Part shown: in pieces, positions 1-5,556 of the stretch
Layout of the letters: each line of letters begins with the position of its first letter
How positions within the stretch are numbered: the first letter of the stretch is position 1
Assembly: GCA_023391955.1 (NCBI GenBank)
Contig: JAEWAA010000610.1
Coordinates: forward strand, 1-5,556
Reading direction: 5' to 3'
DNA length: 5,556 bases
Source of the DNA: Bacillota bacterium
GTDB lineage: Bacteria > Bacillota > Bacilli > Paenibacillales > NBRC-103111
Position numbers and translations under genes: made by a program
Notes under the pieces: model-generated
Database searches by the model: none
Seen by the model: the letters and a program-made list of their open reading frames with translations, nothing else
Told to the model about the DNA's origin: nothing

Positions 1-164
1 ACCCCGAACATGGGCAGATACGCAAAGATAAAAAGCAGGAGCCCGCCCGGCAGAAACAAGAGCAGCAGCTCGGCGTTTTGCTTGATCCGGGTCCAATGGG
101 ATTTCTTCTTAACCAGAGCCTTTTTCCTGATCAGGGATTTCTTCTTGAATATCAATTCGGGCAT
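1..164 (-). CDS. LplB-type carbohydrate ABC transporter permease (5' end only)
   Basis: Only the first 54 codons are in the window; the gene continues past the left edge. The reading starts MPELIFKKKSLIRK, a very basic cytoplasmic tail rich in lysine, then passes into a hydrophobic segment (about residues 33-50) ending in YLPMFG. That ending, with the LPG just before it, is characteristic of the first membrane helix of LplB/YtcP-type permeases, the inner-membrane subunits of binding-protein-dependent oligosaccharide importers (recalled family knowledge). The ATG is chosen because an ideal ribosome binding site lies 9 bases upstream. In related Firmicutes this gene usually heads an operon with a second permease and a lipoprotein binding protein, which would lie to the left. 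It is transcribed in the same direction as the AraC-type gene behind it but is separated from it by a terminator, so it probably has its own promoter. The transported sugar is unknown. Confidence 0.85.
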   Translation of the reverse strand, partial: MPELIFKKKSLIRKKALVKKKSHWTRIKQNAELLLLFLPGGLLLFIFAYLPMFG

Positions 165-173
165 GATAAAGTA

Positions 174-183
174 ATCACCTCCT
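174..183 (-). promoter_or_regulatory. Ribosome binding site of the permease gene
   Basis: Read on the minus strand this is AGGAGGTGAT, a ten-base match to the 3' end of 16S rRNA, ending 9 bases before the ATG at 164. It fixes the permease start and predicts strong translation initiation. Confidence 0.85.
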
Positions 184-218
184 GTCCGTTGCATGTTCCG
201 CTTTACACACCGATCATG

Positions 219-248
219 TCACAGGGCTGCCGCCTGAAGCTACTGTGA
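219..248. repeat. Inverted repeat in the permease leader
   Basis: The arms TCACAG (219-224) and CTGTGA (243-248) are perfect inverted complements 18 bases apart. The pairing can be extended inward by a G-U pair and GCT/AGC (226-228 with 238-240) if A242 bulges out, leaving a nine-base loop. It lies 36 bases upstream of the permease ribosome binding site. It could be an operator for a dimeric regulator or a hairpin in the leader RNA. No U-tract follows it, so it is not an ordinary terminator. Confidence 0.4.
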
Positions 249-249
249 T

Positions 250-303
250 TACCGCCAATCGGTTGTTATACGACTATGTAATTTGCGACTCGCTGCACTT
301 CCG
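250..303 (-). promoter_or_regulatory. Probable promoter region of the permease operon (weak)
   Basis: The terminator of the upstream gene ends at 304, so a promoter for the transporter is expected in the remaining bases. The best -10 candidate on the minus strand is TATAAC at 265-270. No recognisable -35 box lies 16-18 bases upstream of it, which would fit a promoter that depends on an activator such as the neighbouring AraC-type protein. The precise site is uncertain. Confidence 0.25.
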
Positions 304-349
304 AAAAAAATCGCCCTGGTCTCTCCTTCACGGGGAGGATCAAAGCGAT
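304..349 (-). terminator. Rho-independent terminator of the AraC-type regulator gene
   Basis: On the minus strand an ATCGC...GCGAT outer stem (345-349 with 310-314) is extended inward by TTTGATC/GACCAGG pairing (two G-U pairs, one A-C mismatch), one bulged base, and CTCC/GGAG closing a seven-base loop. A run of seven T residues (304-310, partly inside the stem) ends it. The hairpin begins 7 bases past the stop codon of the regulator gene, the usual place for an intrinsic terminator, and should insulate that gene from the permease operon. Confidence 0.85.
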
Positions 350-356
350 GGTTCAT

Positions 357-2693
357 TCATTTGATGTTGTTTTTGAGGCGGTACTCCTTGGGAGTGACAC
401 CAAATTTTTTCTTGAAGAGCTTGAAGAAGGTGCTTTCGTTGGAATAGCCCACCAGCTCCATAATTTCCTTAATGCTGTAGCTTTTGGTTTCCAGATAATG
501 AAGGGCGCTGTTCAATCTCACTTCATTGATATATTCGCCGACGGACATCATCTCGCTTTGCCTGAACATACGGCCGATGTAGGCCGGTGTCATTCTGAGC
601 ATGGAAGCGACGCTTTGCAGGCTGTAGCCCATGTCCGTGTAATTCAGCTCTATGGCTTCCTTGATGGCATCGATGAGGACATCGTTTTTGTCCTGCTCCG
701 AATGCTTCAGCTGGTCATGAAGATCCCGGCAGGTCTGCAGCAGCAGCTCCAAAATCTCGGTCATGGTTTCCTGCTCCAGGACCCGCTGGCTTAAGGTGCT
801 CAGGTCGATCCGGAGGGTGGTTACGCGGTTTTTGTTCAGCTCGCGCACGGTGGCTTTGATGACATCCACCACATGCAGCAGCCCATGCACAATATGGTCG
901 TAATGGTAGGCGGATATATAATGCAGCAATTGACCAACGGCGTTTTCCATAAGGGGAAGATCGTTGGTTTTGATGCCCTCCGCAAGCTTCTTATCCAGCT
1001 CTGCGGAACCGATATATTCGACTTGCTCCATGTTGGATGCCACCCGTTCCGGAGTGATCAAGGCTTTCCTGCCAAAAAGCAGCTTATAGGTGGAAATCTG
1101 CAATGTTCTGTTGTAGTGGAGAGCAATATTTCCGTATCCCTGAAACGTTCCGCTAACGGCAATGGATAAGCTTAGCTTGTAATAGCGCCAGACAATCTCC
1201 TGGATGGTTTCCATCAGCCCGGGCAGTTCCTCACCTTGGGCATTCTCTGCAGAAATGCCGCTGACCAGCAGAACCAAATGATCGTTCCGGGTGTCAACCG
1301 TCTCGCAGAGGAAGGAACGTGCAGTTACCGATTCCTCGGCAATATTGGAGATGGCAAAGCTGTACATGGCTTTTTCACGTGGTGTTGTATTTTCGGCAAA
1401 TTTGCGGTAATCGTCGATTTTGACAATAGCCACAAGAAAGCCTCCCTGAAGATCAAGGCGCAGCCCGTTCTGCCGGGTGCACTCCGTCCATTCCTCAGCG
1501 GAAAGCAGGGAGCTGTCCAGCAGCAATCTTCTCATGTGGTAGTTTTTGGCTATGGTCCGCTGTCTGTTCTGTTCATATAAGGCTCCCCCCAGCCTTTTGG
1601 CCATAGAGCTGTACACACTGCTTACATAGGTGAGTTCATCCTGCTCCGGCTGTGGGGGTGAATCATCATGCTCCGAATGGCTGCGGATCTGCTTCAGCAT
1701 AATGTCCACCGGCCTGTATAGCTTATGGGAAATGTAGATGGAAGCGCCAATAGACAGAATGAAGAAGCACAGAATGACCATGACGGAGGTCACCCTCATT
1801 TCATAGATGCCGCCCAGGACGGCATTGTAGGGCTGGATGCTCACCACTTTCCAATGGTTGATGCCCATATCCATAAAACTGACCACATACTTTTTTCCGC
1901 CGATCTCACGAGAGAAGAAGCTGAAGCTTTCCTGCCCGCCGCCGCTTTTGTCCGCAATGGTCTGGCGCAGCAGATTCACTTCCGGGATATTCTCTTGATT
2001 GCCCGAAATAATAATCTGTCCGGCTTCATCGATAATGAACACGCTGGATTGCTGGGGGGCGGCGAAATCATTGACAATTTTCAGATTGTCAAAGATCCAC
2101 TGCGGCTTAATATTCAAAACGAGAACGCTTTCATTTTCGTTGTCATCGTAATAAGACTCGTACATGATATAGGAGAAAAAATCAACCCGATGAGCCTCAC
2201 CGCTGAAATTCATCGGAATCAATTCCATGCGCGGCTGCTTCTCTTTGGATTTCAAAAGCTGGACCAGCCGGTCCAGAGGCGGATTGCTTCCGGAGCTGTA
2301 CGAAAGCTGCCCTGCCGTATAGGCCTTGCCGTTATGGCCGTTATAAATCAGGATGGAATGCAGAAAGGAGGAAGAGATATAGTTTTTTTGCAGCCGCTGT
2401 GTGGAGCGGATGACATCCATATCACCCGGGTTAAGCATCAGCGGCGCAATTTCCATATCCGAATAAAGCGTCACCGCCAGGTTATTGATAATCTCATTCA
2501 TGTAGGACAAATTGCGGTTAATCTGGTTCATGACCTTGCGGTTGGCCTCTTCCTGCATGTGCAGCACCCGGGTCTCCGAGCTGTAGTGAAGCACAGTGGA
2601 TGAGAAAAGCAGAATGATGACGATGATGCATGAGATGGACAGCAGAATGCGCAGCAAGTATTTTTTGGATTTGTACGTTTCGATTACCTTCAC
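357..2693 (-). CDS. Membrane-anchored AraC-family transcriptional regulator (YesS-like)
   Basis: This is a one-component membrane sensor and transcription factor. From the GTG at 2693 it has about 778 residues, close to what I recall for B. subtilis YesS. A basic N-terminus leads to a membrane helix (about 13-37), an extracellular region of about 260 residues resembling a Cache-type sensor, a second membrane helix (about 301-322), and a juxtamembrane stretch. Residues about 415-545 look like the degenerate GGDEF-like domain often placed before the DNA-binding part in this family; that call is tentative. The C-terminus (about 680-774) is a clear AraC domain with two helix-turn-helices: YSLQSVASMLRMTPAYIGRM and YSIKEIMELVGYSNESTFFK, followed by LFKKKFGVTPKEYR. 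Such proteins usually activate neighbouring sugar-transport and glycan-degradation genes, so the permease operon and the divergent secreted protein are the natural targets (inference). An in-frame GTG at 2699 is a possible alternative start, but its ribosome site would be only one base away. The gene ends just before a strong terminator. The ligand is unknown. Confidence 0.92.
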   Translation of the reverse strand: MKVIETYKSKKYLLRILLSISCIIVIILLFSSTVLHYSSETRVLHMQEEANRKVMNQINRNLSYMNEIINNLAVTLYSDMEIAPLMLNPGDMDVIRSTQRLQKNYISSSFLHSILIYNGHNGKAYTAGQLSYSSGSNPPLDRLVQLLKSKEKQPRMELIPMNFSGEAHRVDFFSYIMYESYYDDNENESVLVLNIKPQWIFDNLKIVNDFAAPQQSSVFIIDEAGQIIISGNQENIPEVNLLRQTIADKSGGGQESFSFFSREIGGKKYVVSFMDMGINHWKVVSIQPYNAVLGGIYEMRVTSVMVILCFFILSIGASIYISHKLYRPVDIMLKQIRSHSEHDDSPPQPEQDELTYVSSVYSSMAKRLGGALYEQNRQRTIAKNYHMRRLLLDSSLLSAEEWTECTRQNGLRLDLQGGFLVAIVKIDDYRKFAENTTPREKAMYSFAISNIAEESVTARSFLCETVDTRNDHLVLLVSGISAENAQGEELPGLMETIQEIVWRYYKLSLSIAVSGTFQGYGNIALHYNRTLQISTYKLLFGRKALITPERVASNMEQVEYIGSAELDKKLAEGIKTNDLPLMENAVGQLLHYISAYHYDHIVHGLLHVVDVIKATVRELNKNRVTTLRIDLSTLSQRVLEQETMTEILELLLQTCRDLHDQLKHSEQDKNDVLIDAIKEAIELNYTDMGYSLQSVASMLRMTPAYIGRMFRQSEMMSVGEYINEVRLNSALHYLETKSYSIKEIMELVGYSNESTFFKLFKKKFGVTPKEYRLKNNIK

Positions 2694-2700
2694 ATCCACC

Positions 2701-2706
2701 CCTCCT
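2701..2706 (-). promoter_or_regulatory. Ribosome binding site that decides the regulator start
   Basis: The minus strand reads AGGAGG here. It is 7 bases from the GTG at 2693 but only 1 base from the GTG at 2699. Normal spacing therefore favours the inner GTG, giving a protein two residues shorter at the N-terminus. Confidence 0.6.
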
Positions 2707-2728
2707 CCACCTTAAAGAATGCCATAGA

Positions 2729-2740
2729 ATGGGATGCCGC
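2729..2740 (+). repeat. 12-bp direct repeat, copy 1
   Basis: ATGGGATGCCGC occurs here, 36-47 bases upstream of the regulator start, and again exactly at 2938-2949. Two bases before the repeat the match resumes (G then A/G), giving 13 of 14 identical. The two copies sit near opposite ends of the divergent intergenic region. Confidence 0.55.
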
Positions 2741-2752
2741 TCTACTGTTTTT

Positions 2753-2778
2753 TTTGCGGAAAGCTTTGATTTGCGGAA
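2753..2778 (+). repeat. Close tandem repeat of TTTGCGGAA
   Basis: TTTGCGGAA occurs at 2753-2761 and 2770-2778, 17 bases start to start; the following two bases also nearly match (AG versus GG). Same-orientation half-sites at such spacing are the arrangement bound by the two helix-turn-helices or two protomers of AraC-family regulators, so this is a candidate operator for the adjacent regulator. It lies 60-85 bases upstream of the regulator start and about 75-100 bases upstream of the rightward promoter candidate. Confidence 0.4.
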
Positions 2779-2831
2779 GGAGCCCCTGACGGAATGCAGC
2801 TATTCATAAAACGGACAGCGGCTGAAACAGG

Positions 2832-2845
2832 ATTTTACATAAAAT
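2832..2845. repeat. AT-rich palindrome upstream of the rightward promoter
   Basis: ATTTTA and TAAAAT are perfect inverted arms around a two-base centre. The element ends 6 bases before the candidate -35 box, where it could act as an operator or as an AT-rich upstream promoter element. The seven bases CATAAAA inside it also occur at 2805-2811. Confidence 0.35.
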
Positions 2846-2851
2846 ACAGTC

Positions 2852-2878
2852 TTGTCCTCACACCGCTTCTGTTACGAT
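2852..2878 (+). promoter_or_regulatory. Candidate promoter of the secreted beta-helix gene
   Basis: TTGTCC (2852-2857) is a four-of-six match to the -35 consensus. TACGAT (2873-2878) matches four of six of the -10 consensus and is preceded by TG plus one base (2870-2872), an extended -10 element. The 15-base spacer is short, which is consistent with dependence on an activator. Transcription would start near 2885, leaving a leader of roughly 95 bases. Confidence 0.45.
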
Positions 2879-2937
2879 GTTAAGGGACGGAGCCAGCCGG
2901 TCTGTCGGAAAGGAGGATACGGGTTTTTCGCGGAGGG

Positions 2938-2949
2938 ATGGGATGCCGC
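2938..2949 (+). repeat. 12-bp direct repeat, copy 2
   Basis: This is the second exact copy of ATGGGATGCCGC, 209 bases from the first and 29 bases before the ATG of the secreted protein. It lies downstream of the candidate promoter, so within the predicted leader RNA. Confidence 0.55.
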
Positions 2950-2960
2950 AATTTTAAAAC

Positions 2961-2973
2961 AGGGGAGATGAGG
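2961..2973 (+). promoter_or_regulatory. Ribosome binding site of the beta-helix gene
   Basis: AGGGGAGATGAGG is purine-rich, and its GAGG end is 5 bases before the ATG at 2979; the GGGGAG part is 11 bases away. It supports this ATG, which also begins a good signal peptide. Confidence 0.6.
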
Positions 2974-2978
2974 CAATA

Positions 2979-5556
2979 ATGCGAAAGGACAAAAAAGGAA
3001 GGCCAGGCTTATCTGGGATTTTGCTGTTCATGATGCTGTTCGCAACTGTGTTTCCGGCAACGGGGGTTTTTGCTGCAACGCTAAATGTAACCGCTTACGG
3101 GGCAAATGGCAGTGATGGTAACGACGATGCCGCAGCCATTAACAGCACCATCCTTGCGGCCGCTGCCGGGGATACCGTATATTTGCCCGCCGGCACTTAT
3201 TATGTTTCCACTTCCATTATTCTCAAGTCCGGAGTCAAGCTGGAAGGCCAAAGCAGGGACACCACGGTTATCAAGTTTAACGGCACCTCGGATGCGCCCA
3301 TCATCAATTTAACCGGCAAGAGCGATGTGGAGATTACCGGGCTGACCCTGGACGGGAACGGCAGCCCCTATGTGACCAGAGGAATTGTGGGAGAACCGGC
3401 CGCGGGTGCCAATATCCACCATAACCGGATCCGGGGATTGGCCCAGACAACCGGCTTCGGCCCCTTCGGTATTCTGTTCTCGGGCTCCGACGATGTGGAA
3501 ATTACCGACAATGATTTTCAGAACATCGGCGTAAACTCGGTATGGGGCGGCGCCATTCGCGTAGGCTGGGGCTCGGACCATCCGCAGATCCTGCGCAATA
3601 CCATTGCCAATACCGGCCGCGGCGGCATCTTCCTGAACGACGGCCTGACCGGGGCGGTGATCCGGGAAAATACCATTACGGGCTCCGGAGTACACAGCCA
3701 CGGGTTATCCATCGAGCTTCATACCGGCGTCAATGAATCCGTTATTGAGGACAATGTGGTGGATCATTGGATCAGTGTGGTCATCTCGGATTACAATGCC
3801 ATCCGGCGCAATACGGTACGGGCTACGGACGGCACCTACAAGTCGTACGGTCTTGAAATCTCCTCAGGCAATTCCGTGGTGACGGACAACTGGGTGGACG
3901 GCGGGCAGCATCTGGGGATCTCCTCCTCGCCCGCCCGGGACTATACGTATTACGGATACAACCGGATTGAGGATATGATTCAATGGGGGATGCAGTTCCA
4001 GGGTGTCAGCTCCACTGTGTTGAACAATCATCAATATTTCTATAAGAATCAATTCCTGAACACGGATAAGGATAACACACTGGCCGTGTACGGCGGTCAT
4101 GCCGGATATGGGGTCAGACTGCATGGTTACTCCACCAATATCACCTTCGACAGCAACGTCATCAGCGGTAATGAACGGTACGGCATCAATATTACGGACA
4201 CCCTGCCCGGTATAGACAAAATCAGCTTCATTAATAATACGATTACCAATAACGGTCTGGAGACCATCGATTATTATCCGCCCAGCGCCGGGCATTTGGA
4301 ATGGAGCGGCAACACCGTCTCCGGCAACGGTACGGACATTCAGCTCACCTCCCGCGGCTTCGGCAATCAGAAGCCAACGGCAAGCTTTGCGGGACCCGTC
4401 TCTATCCAATTGGGGCAGACCGCCTCCTTCACCAATACCTCTACGGACGCGGACGGTACTGTCTCCCATTATTTATGGGATTTCGGCGAAGGCATCCCGG
4501 CTACGACGGTGAATCCCACACACCTGTACCAAAAACCCGGGACCTACCGGGTGACGCTGATGGCTACGGATAATGAAGGAAGATCCAGCATCAAGGAGCA
4601 GCTGATCCAGGTATATGAAGGAGCTCCGGACACACAAGCGCCGTCGGCGCCTTCCGGACTGGCCTCCCCCTGGAAGACGGATACGGCTGTTGGACTGGTT
4701 TGGAATCCGTCCACAGATAATTTCGCCGTGGCGGGGTACGACATTTATGCCAACGGCAGCCAGATCGGCTTCACCGGCGGAGCCGTTACCTCCTATACGG
4801 CTGCAGGCCTGCTGCCGGAAACGGTTTATAACTTTAGTGTGAAGGCAAGGGACGCGGCCCATAATGTTTCCGCCGCCAGCAACACGCTCACCATAACAAC
4901 CAACGAACCTCCGGGTGGCGGAACGGGAAGCATAATCCGCGAATATTGGAGTAATGTTTCCGGCACCGTCATGTCCTCCATACCGGTCCATACTGCACCT
5001 ACCGGCACCCAAACCCTGACGAGCCTGGAGGGGCCCTCCAACTGGGGGGATAACTACGGGGCGCGGATCCGCGGGTACATTACGCCGGATATTACAGGAG
5101 CCTATACCTTCCGCATCGCCAGCGATGACAAAAGCGAGCTGTGGCTCAGCAGCAGCAACAATCCGGCAGGCAAGGTGCTGATCGCCAGTGTAGGGGACTG
5201 GACCAATCCCCGGGAATGGAATAAGTACCCTTCCCAGCAGTCCTCCCCAGTTACCCTGACGGGCGGGCAAGCCTATTATGTGGAGGTGCTGCACAAGGAG
5301 GGCCATAGCGGGGATCATGTGGCTGTTGGCTGGACAGGACCGGGTATCGAATCCATTGCGGTTGTTTCGGGCGGTTATTTGACGCCCTATGGCGGCGGGA
5401 GCGGCAATCCCGATCCGGCGGATACGCAGCCGCCTACAGCACCCGCGAATCTGACGGCACCGTCCAAAACCAGTGTGAGCGTGAGTCTAAGCTGGACGGC
5501 CTCGACGGACAATGTGGGGGTAACGGGCTACAACATCTATAAGGGCGGGGTCCTGG
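2979..5556 (+). CDS. Secreted beta-helix protein with PKD, FN3 and PA14 domains (3' end missing)
   Basis: The frame stays open for 859 codons to the right edge. A signal peptide comes first: basic MRKDKKGR, a hydrophobic core (about 11-31) and a likely cut after VFA at residue 32. Residues about 33-464 form a right-handed parallel beta-helix. It opens with the pectate-lyase-3/GH28-like signature (YGANGSDGNDDAAAIN at 40-55, then VYLPAGTYYV from 67) and continues as repeated short strands of the type EITDNDFQNIG or VIRENTITGSG. A PKD domain follows (about 465-547, WDFGEG at 500-505, then PTHLYQKPGTYRVTL). Next are a fibronectin III domain (about 551-641), a GGG linker, a PA14 domain (about 651-804, YGARIRGYI and SDD at 715-717 before LWLS), and the start of a second fibronectin III domain (from about 815). 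The fold suggests binding or cleavage of an extracellular polysaccharide; the accessory domains suggest carbohydrate or wall attachment. Catalytic residues and substrate cannot be assigned, so a lyase, hydrolase, epimerase or non-enzymatic role all remain possible. It is divergent from the AraC-type regulator, a likely controller. Confidence 0.88.
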   Translation, partial: MRKDKKGRPGLSGILLFMMLFATVFPATGVFAATLNVTAYGANGSDGNDDAAAINSTILAAAAGDTVYLPAGTYYVSTSIILKSGVKLEGQSRDTTVIKFNGTSDAPIINLTGKSDVEITGLTLDGNGSPYVTRGIVGEPAAGANIHHNRIRGLAQTTGFGPFGILFSGSDDVEITDNDFQNIGVNSVWGGAIRVGWGSDHPQILRNTIANTGRGGIFLNDGLTGAVIRENTITGSGVHSHGLSIELHTGVNESVIEDNVVDHWISVVISDYNAIRRNTVRATDGTYKSYGLEISSGNSVVTDNWVDGGQHLGISSSPARDYTYYGYNRIEDMIQWGMQFQGVSSTVLNNHQYFYKNQFLNTDKDNTLAVYGGHAGYGVRLHGYSTNITFDSNVISGNERYGINITDTLPGIDKISFINNTITNNGLETIDYYPPSAGHLEWSGNTVSGNGTDIQLTSRGFGNQKPTASFAGPVSIQLGQTASFTNTSTDADGTVSHYLWDFGEGIPATTVNPTHLYQKPGTYRVTLMATDNEGRSSIKEQLIQVYEGAPDTQAPSAPSGLASPWKTDTAVGLVWNPSTDNFAVAGYDIYANGSQIGFTGGAVTSYTAAGLLPETVYNFSVKARDAAHNVSAASNTLTITTNEPPGGGTGSIIREYWSNVSGTVMSSIPVHTAPTGTQTLTSLEGPSNWGDNYGARIRGYITPDITGAYTFRIASDDKSELWLSSSNNPAGKVLIASVGDWTNPREWNKYPSQQSSPVTLTGGQAYYVEVLHKEGHSGDHVAVGWTGPGIESIAVVSGGYLTPYGGGSGNPDPADTQPPTAPANLTAPSKTSVSVSLSWTASTDNVGVTGYNIYKGGVL

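Noticed and set aside
1725..2603. Long plus-strand open frame (292 codons) opposite the regulator gene
   Set aside because: It lies wholly antisense to a clearly real AraC-family gene, has no recognisable domain and no convincing ribosome site; shadow frame.
2748..2755. Run of eight T residues as a possible terminator
   Set aside because: No stable hairpin precedes it on the plus strand, and no rightward gene ends before it.
2805..2844. CATAAAA direct repeat, 33 bp apart, as operator sites
   Set aside because: A seven-base AT-rich match is expected by chance in an intergenic region of this size; mentioned only as context for the palindrome.
2943..2957. Four-codon frame MPQF with a well-spaced GGAGG upstream
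   Set aside because: Too short to distinguish from chance, with no supporting evidence beyond the purine tract.
3864..4469. Minus-strand open frame (201 codons) opposite the beta-helix region
   Set aside because: Antisense shadow of the beta-helix coding frame; no domain or ribosome site recognised.
4473..5318. Long minus-strand open frame (281 codons) opposite the FN3/PA14 region
   Set aside because: It is antisense to well-defined domains in a GC-rich gene, where stop codons are rare on the other strand; the product is low-complexity G/R/P-rich with no family features.

Overview
The window looks like chromosomal DNA of a Paenibacillus-type Gram-positive bacterium. The evidence is the strong AGGAGG-type ribosome binding sites, a YesS-like membrane-anchored AraC regulator, an LplB-type sugar permease start, and a large secreted multi-domain polysaccharide-active protein, a gene set typical of soil Firmicutes that degrade plant or microbial glycans. 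This assignment is inferred from gene content; no taxonomic marker is present.

Layout, left to right. Bases 1-164 (minus) are the first 54 codons of an ABC-transporter permease that runs off the left edge. Bases 165-303 are its leader and promoter region, with a perfect 10-base Shine-Dalgarno match and an inverted repeat. Bases 304-349 are a rho-independent terminator for the next gene. Bases 357-2693 (minus) encode an approximately 778-residue transcriptional regulator: membrane segment, extracellular sensor, membrane segment, degenerate middle domain, C-terminal AraC-type DNA-binding domain. Bases 2694-2978 are a divergent intergenic region with several short repeats and a plausible extended -10 promoter reading right. 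From 2979 to the right edge (plus) runs an exported protein, open at the window end, with a signal peptide, pectate-lyase-like beta-helix, PKD, fibronectin III, PA14 and a second fibronectin III domain.

Inferred working model: the exported beta-helix protein acts on an extracellular glycan, the ABC transporter imports the resulting oligosaccharide, and the membrane AraC protein senses a ligand outside the cell and switches on one or both flanking units. Co-localisation and family knowledge support this; the substrate cannot be read from the sequence. No RNA genes, mobile elements or CRISPR arrays were seen. I found no clear evidence of a wholly new system. The points most worth a second look are the unassigned modular beta-helix protein and the repeated motifs in the divergent promoter region.
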